From: Bacillus sp. UNC41MFS5
Lineage (GTDB): Bacteria > Bacillota > Bacilli > Bacillales_B > DSM-18226
Reading direction: 5' to 3'
DNA length: 64,000 nucleotides
Assembly: GCF_000686805.1 (NCBI RefSeq)
Contig: NZ_JMLP01000016.1
Location: 116,082 to 180,081 of the forward strand
Shown: positions 56,899 through 64,000 of the stretch, one piece after another
Position numbering within the stretch: the first letter of the stretch is position 1
Layout of the letters: each line of letters opens with the position of its first letter
Translations under genes and position numbers: made by a program
The notes under the pieces: model-generated
Databases searched by the model: none
Seen by the model: the letters and a program-made list of their open reading frames with translations, nothing else
What the model was told of the DNA's origin: nothing

Positions 56899-57170
56899 TA
56901 TAAACAGCTCCTTGTGGTTTCGAATTTCGGTAATTAAGTTCTGTTAAACGGATATTACAAACATTATAGTTTACAATCAAATTAAAATACAAGTCTAGAA
57001 ATATAGAATATTACGATATTTACAATTTTCATATAATTTTGCAAACAATATATTCAACTGAAAATATTTATGCTAGAATTGGTTTAAGTTTCAAAACCAA
57101 AGTTCCGAATTACGGAATTTGTGAAAGCGCTTATCAATCAGTAGACGAGCTATCAATGGAGGGGAGAAAT
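56899..57170. promoter_or_regulatory. Divergent promoter region pxpB / pxpA
   Basis: 272 bp, very AT-rich. AATATTACGATATT (about 57007-57020) is a short palindrome and a candidate IclR-type or other operator. No further element was resolved; a longer in-frame N-terminus of pxpA to 57039 looks non-coding. Confidence 0.4.
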
Positions 57171-57941
57171 ATGTTTCAAGTGGATTTGAATTGTGATTTA
57201 GGGGAAAGTTTTGGCCGCTACAAGCTTGGAGAACAAGAAGAAATATTGAAATACGTTACATCTGCAAATATTGCTTGCGGTTTTCATGGCGGAGATCCAA
57301 GTGTGATGAGAGAAACGGTGAAGATGGCCATTTCTCATGGTGTCAAAATTGGAGCCCATCCTGGTTTGCCTGATTTAAACGGTTTCGGGCGAAGGGAAAT
57401 GGCGATTACACCTCAAGAAGGATATGACATGGTCGTCTACCAAATTGGGGCATTGCAAGGGTTTTTAATGACGTTCAATGAAAAAATGCAGCATGTCAAA
57501 CCCCATGGCGCTTTGTACAATATGGCTGCCAAGGATCCTAAACTTGCCGAAGCCATTGCACAAGCGGTTTATGATGTATCCCCCTCATTGATATTATTCG
57601 GCCTTTCCGGCAGTGAATTGACAAAGGCAGGAGAGAAAATCGGTTTACGAACGGCACATGAAGTATTTGCAGATCGCACGTATCAAGCGGACGGGTCTTT
57701 GACTTCTCGATCACAAAAGGATGCGATGATTACAGATCAAGAACAATCTGTCGCGCAAATTGTGAAAATGGTGACGGAAGGAAAAGTAGTTTCCTTGCAA
57801 AAAACAGAAGTTTCGCTGCGTGCAGATACCATTTGTATTCACGGTGATGGTGCACATGCACTAGCCTTTGCAAAATATATAAACGAAACGTTAGAAAAGA
57901 AGAATATTACTGTAACTGCAATCTCTAACTTGGAGGTTTAA
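57171..57941 (+). CDS. pxpA: 5-oxoprolinase subunit PxpA (LamB/YcsF family)
   Basis: 256 aa. [63 protein letters not shown] and [14 protein letters not shown] are strict YcsF signatures. ATG 57171 follows GGAGGGGAG. First of the plus-strand genes with the NRAMP-like carrier (1-bp gap) and YcsI. Confidence 0.93.
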   Translation: MFQVDLNCDLGESFGRYKLGEQEEILKYVTSANIACGFHGGDPSVMRETVKMAISHGVKIGAHPGLPDLNGFGRREMAITPQEGYDMVVYQIGALQGFLMTFNEKMQHVKPHGALYNMAAKDPKLAEAIAQAVYDVSPSLILFGLSGSELTKAGEKIGLRTAHEVFADRTYQADGSLTSRSQKDAMITDQEQSVAQIVKMVTEGKVVSLQKTEVSLRADTICIHGDGAHALAFAKYINETLEKKNITVTAISNLEV

Positions 57942-57942
57942 T

Positions 57943-59181
57943 ATGGAAAATCCTAAATTTGAAGTTACACAAAAAGATGTCAACGTTGCGGGGAAAAAGA
58001 AGGTAAGTAGAAGTGTCTTACTCGGTGCCGCCTTTTTAATGGCCACATCATCGATTGGACCTGGATTTTTGACACAAACGACTGTATTTACACAGCAATT
58101 AGCTGCAAGCTTTGCATTTGTTATTTTAATATCATTATTATTAGACATCTTTTCACAAATGAACATTTGGAGAATCATTGCCGTTTCCGGGTTGCGTGGA
58201 CAAGAAATTGCCAACAAAGTGTTCCCAGGACTCGGAGTTGTTTTGGCCATACTTATCGTAATTGGCGGTTTGGCATTTAATATCGGAAACGTAGCTGGTG
58301 CTGGATTGGGTCTGAATGCCATGCTTGGCTGGGATCCAGTTACAGGTGCTGTGATTAGTGCGCTGTTAGCAATCTTTATTTTTGTTGTGAAAGAAGCAGG
58401 TAAAGCGATGGACAAATTCGCGCAAGCTGCAGGGGTAGTAATGATCCTCCTCATGCTGTACGTGGCATTCACGACATCACCGCCGGTTGGAGAGGCGATT
58501 GTGAATACGGTAATGCCGGAAAAGATTAGCATGTTCGCGATTGTTACGCTTGTTGGTGGAACGGTTGGGGGATATATTACGTTTGCAGGCGGACACCGTC
58601 TATTAGATGCGGGAATCAAAGGTGTGGAAGCATTGCCAGCCGTTACGAAAAGCTCTGTTACAGGGATTCTCGTTACCGGAGTTATGCGGGTGGCATTATT
58701 CTTGGCTGTTCTTGGGGTTGTAACAAAAGGACTAGCAATTGATCCAGCGAATCCGCCAGCTTCTGTGTTCCAACTGGCTGCAGGTGACGTCGGTTATCGT
58801 ATGTTTGGTGTAATCATGTGGGCTGCTGCGGTAACATCTGTTGTAGGGGCCGCGTATACGTCAGTTTCATTTATCCGCACGTTTCATCCTGCCATTGAGA
58901 AATACCAAAATTGGGTCATTATTGCATTTATCGTTATTTCAACAGCCACGTTTGCCGTTGTAGGAAAACCAGTAACAATCCTACTTATAGTTGGAGCATT
59001 AAATGCTCTTATTTTGCCAATAGGTTTAGGTACATTATTAGTTGCTGCATATAAGAAAAGTATTGTTGGTGAGTATAAGCATCCGCTATGGTTGACAATT
59101 ACGGGCGGTTTTGTTGTGGTGATCATGGGCTATTTAAGTGTAGTGACATTGATCGAACAATTACCATTGGTTTTTAAGTAA
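57943..59181 (+). CDS. NRAMP-like transporter (YcsG type) lacking the metal-binding motif
   Basis: 412 aa with about 11 hydrophobic segments and an NRAMP-superfamily fold. TM1 reads FLMATSSIGPGFLTQT: the DPGN metal-binding motif is absent, as is the MPH motif of TM6 (here GGYITFAGGHRLLDAG). It therefore is unlikely to carry Mn or Fe. Between pxpA and ycsI, so 5-oxoproline or a related acid is the likely substrate. Inference from context. Confidence 0.8.
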   Translation: MENPKFEVTQKDVNVAGKKKVSRSVLLGAAFLMATSSIGPGFLTQTTVFTQQLAASFAFVILISLLLDIFSQMNIWRIIAVSGLRGQEIANKVFPGLGVVLAILIVIGGLAFNIGNVAGAGLGLNAMLGWDPVTGAVISALLAIFIFVVKEAGKAMDKFAQAAGVVMILLMLYVAFTTSPPVGEAIVNTVMPEKISMFAIVTLVGGTVGGYITFAGGHRLLDAGIKGVEALPAVTKSSVTGILVTGVMRVALFLAVLGVVTKGLAIDPANPPASVFQLAAGDVGYRMFGVIMWAAAVTSVVGAAYTSVSFIRTFHPAIEKYQNWVIIAFIVISTATFAVVGKPVTILLIVGALNALILPIGLGTLLVAAYKKSIVGEYKHPLWLTITGGFVVVIMGYLSVVTLIEQLPLVFK

Positions 59182-59214
59182 ATTTATAAGAAAGCCAATT
59201 TGGGAGGTAGCTAT

Positions 59215-60006
59215 ATGGGGAAATATGAAACGTTGGAGCCGCATGAAATAAGAGAGTTGATTCGGAAGCAAGAGATTACTGGACCGACGGCAGGAATGTC
59301 AAAAGGGAATACGCAAGCGAACTTGGTTATCTTAAAAAAAGAGCATGCCTTTGACTTTTTGCTTTTTTGCCAGCGGAATCCGAAGCCATGTCCTTTATTG
59401 GACGTGACGGAGCCTGGCTCCTATGTTCCTGGTATGATAGCCAAAAGTGCAGATATCCGTAAAGACATCCCGAAATATCGTATTTATAGAGACGGTGTTT
59501 TTACAGAAGAAGTCGCTGATATTACTGAGTACTGGGAAGACGATATGGTTGGTTTCTTGTTAGGCTGTAGCTTTACATTTGAAACACCACTCCTTGAGGG
59601 CGGTATTCCAATCAGGCATATTGAGGAAAACTGTAACGTTCCGATGTACAAAACGAATATTAAGTGCAAAAAAGCAGGCATGTTTGAGGGGCCGACAGTC
59701 GTTAGTATGCGGCCAATGACACCGGAGGATGCCATCCGTGCCGTTCAGATTACGTCACGTTTTCCAGCAGTACACGGTGCACCAATCCATATTGGGGATC
59801 CTAGCCAAATTGGCATCATGGATATTTCAAAACCTGATTTTGGAGATGCTGTACCATTTAAACAAGGGGAGATTCCGGTATTTTGGGCTTGTGGTGTAAC
59901 TCCTCAAGCGGTTGCGATGGAAAGTAAGCCCTCGATTATGATTACTCATGCACCAGGTTGTATGTTCATCAGTGATATAAAAGATGAAGAATTGAGTGTG
60001 TTATAA
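59215..60006 (+). CDS. ycsI: YcsI family putative hydro-lyase (DUF1445)
   Basis: 263 aa. LIRKQEITGPTAGMSKGNTQANLVIL, DVTEPGSYVPGMIAKSADIRKDIPKYRIY, FLLGCSFTFE, FPAVHGAPIHIGDPSQIGI, and the terminal THAPGCMFISDI define the YcsI/DUF1445 family; some members are D-glutamate cyclases linked to D-5-oxoproline. ATG 59215 after GGGAGG. Third plus-strand gene of the cluster. Confidence 0.9.
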   Translation: MGKYETLEPHEIRELIRKQEITGPTAGMSKGNTQANLVILKKEHAFDFLLFCQRNPKPCPLLDVTEPGSYVPGMIAKSADIRKDIPKYRIYRDGVFTEEVADITEYWEDDMVGFLLGCSFTFETPLLEGGIPIRHIEENCNVPMYKTNIKCKKAGMFEGPTVVSMRPMTPEDAIRAVQITSRFPAVHGAPIHIGDPSQIGIMDISKPDFGDAVPFKQGEIPVFWACGVTPQAVAMESKPSIMITHAPGCMFISDIKDEELSVL

Positions 60007-60169
60007 AACGTAGTTGTAATCATAATTTCATAGTAAAATAGAAATGTAACTCTAAAAGTAGGGTGTACAAATTATCTTACTAAAGTGAGGCGATGCATTT
60101 GTGCATCGTCTCTTCGAACTTTGCAGTAACAATTGCGACGTGCTTTTTGTCGTTGAAAAGGGGATGTAG

Positions 60170-61060
60170 ATGGTGTTTACAAAATCGACTGCTGCGCTTC
60201 TCGTCCTCATTTTGATTTGGGGCGCGAGCTGGCCAATCAATAAATTAGCGGTACCCTACTCACCGCCATTGCTTTATGCAGGACTGCGTGCACTTTTAGG
60301 AGGAATCTTGCTGACAGTTATTATTTGGAAGACACGGAAGGCGATAAATTGGCGTAAAAACTGGCAGAAGTACTTTATAGCGGCTTTCTTTAACACCATC
60401 CTTTTTTTCGGGCTTCAGACGGCAGGATTGCTCTATTTACCGGGTGGATTGTTTTCCGTTCTTGTCTATTTTCAACCGATTTTACTTGGCCTTTTCGCTT
60501 GGCTGTTACTGGGTGAATATTTATCTCCAGTCCAAATACTCGGTTTGCTGCTAGGATTTGTAGGGATAGCGGTCGTTAGTGTGGATGGTCTGACAGTCCA
60601 TATATCACCAATCGGAGTTACGCTCGGGTTACTAACTGCTGTAAGTTGGGCGTTCGGAGTGATCTACGTTAAGAAAGTAAGCAGAGAAGTAGATTCGTTT
60701 TGGATGGTGGCGCTTCAATGTATCATTGGCGGCATTTTCCTCATAAGTATCGGATCAGTGTTCGAAAGTTGGTCTGCCATCGAATGGAATCGATTTTACA
60801 TATCTGGCCTCGGCTTCGGTGCGACCATTGGCATACCATTGGCTTACATCCTTTACTACAGTCTTGTCAATGCTGGTAAGGCAAGCAAAGTTGGCTCCTA
60901 TACGTTTCTCGTTCCTATTGTTGCTGTTATTCTCGGAGTGCTTTTCTTAGGAGAAAAGGTGACATATCCACTGATTATCGGGATGCTGCTAGTAGGAATA
61001 AGCATCCATTTTGTGAATTTCAGGTATAAACCTAAATACAAAAGGATGGGTAAGAATTAA
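60170..61060 (+). CDS. EamA/DMT family transporter
   Basis: 296 aa, ten TM segments in two EamA halves (about 10-140 and 150-285; IWGASWPINKLAV, YFQPILLGLFAWLLLGEYLS, YTFLVPIVAVILGVLFLGEKVT). Exporter or importer of a small metabolite; substrate unknown. A hairpin CGATGCA/TGCATCG precedes it at 60091-60108. Confidence 0.85.
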   Translation: MVFTKSTAALLVLILIWGASWPINKLAVPYSPPLLYAGLRALLGGILLTVIIWKTRKAINWRKNWQKYFIAAFFNTILFFGLQTAGLLYLPGGLFSVLVYFQPILLGLFAWLLLGEYLSPVQILGLLLGFVGIAVVSVDGLTVHISPIGVTLGLLTAVSWAFGVIYVKKVSREVDSFWMVALQCIIGGIFLISIGSVFESWSAIEWNRFYISGLGFGATIGIPLAYILYYSLVNAGKASKVGSYTFLVPIVAVILGVLFLGEKVTYPLIIGMLLVGISIHFVNFRYKPKYKRMGKN

Positions 61061-61178
61061 GGTTCGCGTGTATCAATGACTGCTGGGATTGGCTGGGAAT
61101 TGTGCTGTGTTAATAGGACATAACTTTAAAAAATGATAGAATAGGTTTTATATTAATCATTTAGGAGCAATCATAAAA

Positions 61179-61667
61179 GTGCAAATTAGAATGGAAAAGA
61201 CGGTATCGGTTAATCAGAGGATTAAAACCCTCTTGCCTTGGGTGTTGGTAATTCTCTGGATGTTTCTCATATTTAACATGTCTTCTCAACCAGCTACCCA
61301 GTCTAACTCTCTTAGTTTGGGAGTTACTGAGAAAGTGATCGAAACAGTGAACAAATTCAAGCCAGGGGCGGATTTGAACATTGAGACAGTCAATCACATC
61401 GTAAGAAAAAATGCTCATTTCTTTGCCTACTTGCTACTTGCTGTACTAACGCTTAACGCACTGCGGAAAGGTGAAAAGTTAAGTTGGAGGAAATCGTTAC
61501 TAGCTTTGGGAATTTGCGTCCTGTATGCAGCATCGGATGAAATTCATCAACTATTTGTTCCGGGCAGGGGACCGCAGGTTAAGGATGTATTCATCGATAG
61601 CTCGGGGGCTCTTTTGGGAATCGCGATTTTTATGGTAGTGAATAAAATTTTGAATCGGAATTCATAG
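61179..61667 (+). CDS. VanZ family membrane protein
   Basis: 162 aa with four hydrophobic segments. FNMSSQPATQSNSLSL, RKNAHFFAYLLLAVL and DEIHQLFVPGRGPQVKDVFIDSSGALLG are VanZ motifs. GTG start at 61179, AGGAG about 12 bp upstream. Biochemical role of the family is unclear. Confidence 0.88.
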   Translation: MQIRMEKTVSVNQRIKTLLPWVLVILWMFLIFNMSSQPATQSNSLSLGVTEKVIETVNKFKPGADLNIETVNHIVRKNAHFFAYLLLAVLTLNALRKGEKLSWRKSLLALGICVLYAASDEIHQLFVPGRGPQVKDVFIDSSGALLGIAIFMVVNKILNRNS

Positions 61668-61710
61668 TTCTGTGTTTGTGGCTGCCAATCAAACTGAGAA
61701 TCTTTAATAG

Positions 61711-61739
61711 AAAAAACCAAGGGATCCCCTTGGTTTTTT
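61711..61739. terminator. bidirectional terminator
   Basis: AAAAAACCAAGGG-ATC-CCCTTGGTTTTTT, strong stem between convergent VanZ and PNPOx-like genes. Confidence 0.88.
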
Positions 61740-61756
61740 GTATCTTATTAAGCTAT

Positions 61757-62347
61757 TTACTTTTCTTTAAAAAAGTCTACATTTTTTTGTTTTTCGTCAT
61801 CTGTTCCCCAAAGTATTTCTTTATCCGATTGTTGCAGCTTCGGTATATGCTTTGAACAATGAATATAGGCCTCTTCAACTTCGATGAGGACCCACCGTTC
61901 TGCTTTGTTTCCTTCTTTTTCATGTATGTCCATCAAGATATTCTCTGACAAGTTTAACGAGAGTAATTGACTGTTTTCAATAATAGAAGTTTTGCCATTT
62001 ACATGCAGTCCAATGCAATGCTCAAAAAAATCGATAAACATTAGGCCAATTTGAGGGTTTTCTATGATGTTTCCTAGACTGGCCATCACACCATTTCCCT
62101 TATATTCCGGATATATGATGGTTTTTTCATCAATAATTCTCACGAAACCTGGTAATCCTGCCCGGAACGAGGAATCACAGCTGCCCCTAGAATCAGCGGT
62201 TGAAATAAACATCATACTTTGCTCAGAGATAAACTTTGTCATCATACCATTTAGATGATCGAGCATTTGCTTATTATAAAAAGCAGCAGCCCTCTTTGTT
62301 GTGCCATATCTCTCCTGCAGGATGCGCTCTCCTTTTTCTGCTGCCAT
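61757..62347 (-). CDS. Pyridoxamine 5'-phosphate oxidase-related FMN-binding protein
   Basis: 196 aa. QSMMFISTADSRGSCDSSFRAGLPGFVRIID, YPEYKGNGVMASLGNIIENPQIGLMFIDF are the split-barrel FMN motifs of the PNPOx-like group. Substrate unknown. ATG 62347 (MAAEKGERIL) after AAGGGA; an in-frame GTG at 62380 lacks a site. Confidence 0.8.
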   Translation of the reverse strand: MAAEKGERILQERYGTTKRAAAFYNKQMLDHLNGMMTKFISEQSMMFISTADSRGSCDSSFRAGLPGFVRIIDEKTIIYPEYKGNGVMASLGNIIENPQIGLMFIDFFEHCIGLHVNGKTSIIENSQLLSLNLSENILMDIHEKEGNKAERWVLIEVEEAYIHCSKHIPKLQQSDKEILWGTDDEKQKNVDFFKEK

Positions 62348-62478
62348 TGTTTCCAATCCCTTCACGGTTTTAATAACCACATCATTTTACCACACGGTGC
62401 CTGTCACCGCCCTAAATTTGTCGATTTAGAAAGTTCTCCAATCATTAGATAATCTCAAATTTGGAAGGGAGAGTCTGA

Positions 62479-62565
62479 ATGAGGGGTAATGTTTTTATCA
62501 AAGAAGATTACTACTCGCGACTAGATAAAGAGATTCATGAAAATGGAAGTCGACATTTAATTTAG
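62479..62565 (+). CDS. 28-aa small ORF in the hut upstream region
   Basis: ATG 62479 after GGAAGGGAGAG opens MRGNVFIKEDYYSRLDKEIH and ends at TAG 62563-62565. A good ribosome site is the main support. It may be a small protein or a remnant; no family recognised. Confidence 0.35.
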   Translation: MRGNVFIKEDYYSRLDKEIHENGSRHLI

Positions 62566-62628
62566 GGTGACAGTCTTTCATTTGCTATTGTGCTAAAGTA
62601 TTATTGTGTTAAAATTCTGAAAAATCAG

Positions 62629-62657
62629 TTGACAGATAAGGTTACATTACATAGAAT
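62629..62657 (+). promoter_or_regulatory. SigA promoter of hutH
   Basis: TTGACA (62629-62634), 17-bp spacer, TAGAAT (62652-62657). Gives a leader of about 170 nt that contains a terminator hairpin. Confidence 0.7.
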
Positions 62658-62751
62658 AATTATCATAGCAATAGGATTATAGAATATGAATAAAGGGATG
62701 ATTACCTATGAGGCTGCGAAAAAAAATAGTTCAATATTCAAGAATGGTTAT

Positions 62752-62812
62752 AAAAGAGGCTGGACTCCAATTCTAATAGGAATCGGAATCCAGCCTCTTT
62801 CTTTATTATACT
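62752..62812 (+). terminator. leader terminator before hutH (possible HutP-type attenuator)
   Basis: AAAGAGGCTGGACTCC...  pairs with GGAATCCAGCCTCTTT (with a few mismatches), then CTTTATTA. It lies between the hutH promoter and gene. In B. subtilis HutP relieves such a terminator before hutH; no hutP is seen here and UAG triplet binding sites are not clear. Confidence 0.6.
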
Positions 62813-62835
62813 AAAGTGATAGAGGAGTGGGATTA

Positions 62836-64000
62836 ATGATAACATTAACAGGTCAAAATTTAACATTGAAACAAATGAAGGAAATTTTATTCGGTCATCA
62901 GAAGGTAAGCGCTTCAGAAATGAGTATGGAGGCTGCTAGAAAGAGTCGGGAAGCAGTAGAAAGAATAGTTTCAGAATCAAAAGTAGTCTATGGGATTACA
63001 ACAGGGTTTGGAAAATTTAGTGACGTCCTTATTAATAAAGATCATGTTCAAGATCTTCAGCTTAATTTAATTCGTTCACATGCTTGCGGCGTAGGTGAGC
63101 CGTTCCCAGAGGTTGTCGCAAAAGCAATGGTACTTCTTCGCGCTAACGCACTTTTAAAGGGCTATTCAGGAATTAGGCCGCTTGTTATTGAAAGGTTACT
63201 AGATTTAGTAAACAAGGATATTATCCCTGTGATTCCTCAGCAAGGTTCCCTTGGAGCGAGCGGAGATTTGGCACCGCTTTCACACTTGGCGTTAGTGTTA
63301 ATCGGAGAAGGAGAAGTATTTTATAAAGGAAATCGAATGGATTCACTTGAAGCCCTACAGCAAGAAGGAATTTTCCCAGTAACACTTGAGGCAAAAGAAG
63401 GCCTTGCTCTTATCAATGGAACCCAAGCAATGACTGCAATGGGAGTTGTCGGTTATCTAGAAGCAGAACAACTCGCATACCAAAGTGAGTTAATTTCCTC
63501 TATGACCATTGAAGGATTGCAAGGGATTATTGATGCCTTTGCTGAAGAGGTTCATATTGCACGTGGTTATCAACAGCAAATTGATACCGCAGCCCGAATC
63601 CGAGGTTACCTAAGCGATAGTTTATTGACAACGACACAGGGGGAATTGAGAGTGCAGGATGCTTATTCCCTCCGCTGTATCCCGCAAGTTCATGGCGCTA
63701 CGTGGCAAGCACTTGATTATGTAAGAGAAAAATTAGAAATTGAGATGAATGCAGCAACAGATAATCCACTAATTTTTGATGACGGTGAAAAAGTCATTTC
63801 CGGTGGTAACTTCCATGGACAGCCCATTGCTTTTGCAATGGATTTTATGAAAATTGCTGTTGCGGAGATGGCAAATATATCTGAAAGACGAATTGAACGG
63901 TTAATCAATCCACAGTTAAATGATTTACCGCCATTTTTAAGCCCTGAACCGGGACTACAATCTGGTGCTATGATCATGCAATATGTTGCCGCATCTCTTG
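62836..64000 (+). CDS. hutH: Histidine ammonia-lyase (5' part, cut by window end)
   Basis: First 388 codons of about 505. [15 protein letters not shown] holds the Ala141-Ser142-Gly143 that forms the MIO cofactor; [22 protein letters not shown] and [17 protein letters not shown] follow. Converts histidine to urocanate and ammonia. ATG 62836 after GAGGAGTGGG. The rest of a hut operon is expected to the right. Confidence 0.95.
   Translation, partial: MITLTGQNLTLKQMKEILFGHQKVSASEMSMEAARKSREAVERIVSESKVVYGITTGFGKFSDVLINKDHVQDLQLNLIRSHACGVGEPFPEVVAKAMVLLRANALLKGYSGIRPLVIERLLDLVNKDIIPVIPQQGSLGASGDLAPLSHLALVLIGEGEVFYKGNRMDSLEALQQEGIFPVTLEAKEGLALINGTQAMTAMGVVGYLEAEQLAYQSELISSMTIEGLQGIIDAFAEEVHIARGYQQQIDTAARIRGYLSDSLLTTTQGELRVQDAYSLRCIPQVHGATWQALDYVREKLEIEMNAATDNPLIFDDGEKVISGGNFHGQPIAFAMDFMKIAVAEMANISERRIERLINPQLNDLPPFLSPEPGLQSGAMIMQYVAASL

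Noticed and set aside
62688..62816. 42-codon ORF MNKGMITYEA... before hutH
   Set aside because: It runs through the leader terminator hairpin, so its codons are explained by the stem.

Overview
The window looks like the chromosome of a Bacillaceae member (low-GC Firmicute, close to Bacillus/Neobacillus). Reasons: strong AGGAGG-type ribosome sites, many short rho-independent terminators, a Spo0E-like small protein, Rex-controlled lactate genes, YcsF/YcsG/YcsI/Kip genes, YfhP, YdhK, HutH and TcyABC-like proteins. The genus cannot be fixed from sequence alone. I saw no rRNA, tRNA or CRISPR array.

1-20.4 kb is a sulfur amino-acid region. A sigma-54 (-24/-12) promoter precedes tauE - sqr - cstB-like genes, which oxidise sulfide and export sulfur oxyanions. 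A second sigma-54 promoter precedes a PatB/MalY C-S lyase and a sigma-54 activator (EBP) with a Cys-rich sensor domain. Then come a LysP-like permease, ridA, D-cysteine desulfhydrase, a methionine gamma-lyase-like enzyme and a TcyABC-like cystine ABC transporter. A third sigma-54 promoter precedes a thioredoxin reductase/thioredoxin pair. An aminotransferase, a cysteine dioxygenase and a CysJ-like reductase lacking its flavodoxin domain follow. My reading is that import and desulfhydration of cysteine, cystine or methionine are coupled to sulfide disposal, through an EBP rather than the CstR repressor known from staphylococci. A fragment of a second EBP gene sits directly upstream of the cystine-binding protein.

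20.4-32.3 kb is central amino-acid and lactate metabolism: a hairpin-repeat array, kbl-tdh (threonine to glycine), an amino-acid permease, sdaAB/sdaAA (serine dehydratase), a secreted GH25 lysozyme, and lctP-ldh behind two Rex operators.

32.3-53 kb is mixed. It holds a 691-aa ECF sigma/anti-sigma/ectodomain fusion and a TnpB-only IS605-type element with both hairpin ends. It also holds a PhzF/LysR divergent pair, an orphan DnaD-like protein, cell-wall and envelope genes (NlpC/P60, MGDG-synthase-like glycosyltransferase, YfhP), a TetR-controlled EmrA/EmrB efflux pair with repeated operators, DoxX, an acyl-CoA thioesterase and malic enzyme.

54-60 kb is a 5-oxoproline cluster: an IclR regulator preceded by an overlapping 31-aa ORF, pxpC/pxpB on the minus strand, then pxpA, an NRAMP-like carrier lacking the metal-binding motif, and YcsI on the plus strand. 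60-64 kb holds a DMT exporter, VanZ, a PNPOx-like protein and the start of hutH behind a leader terminator; hutH runs off the window.
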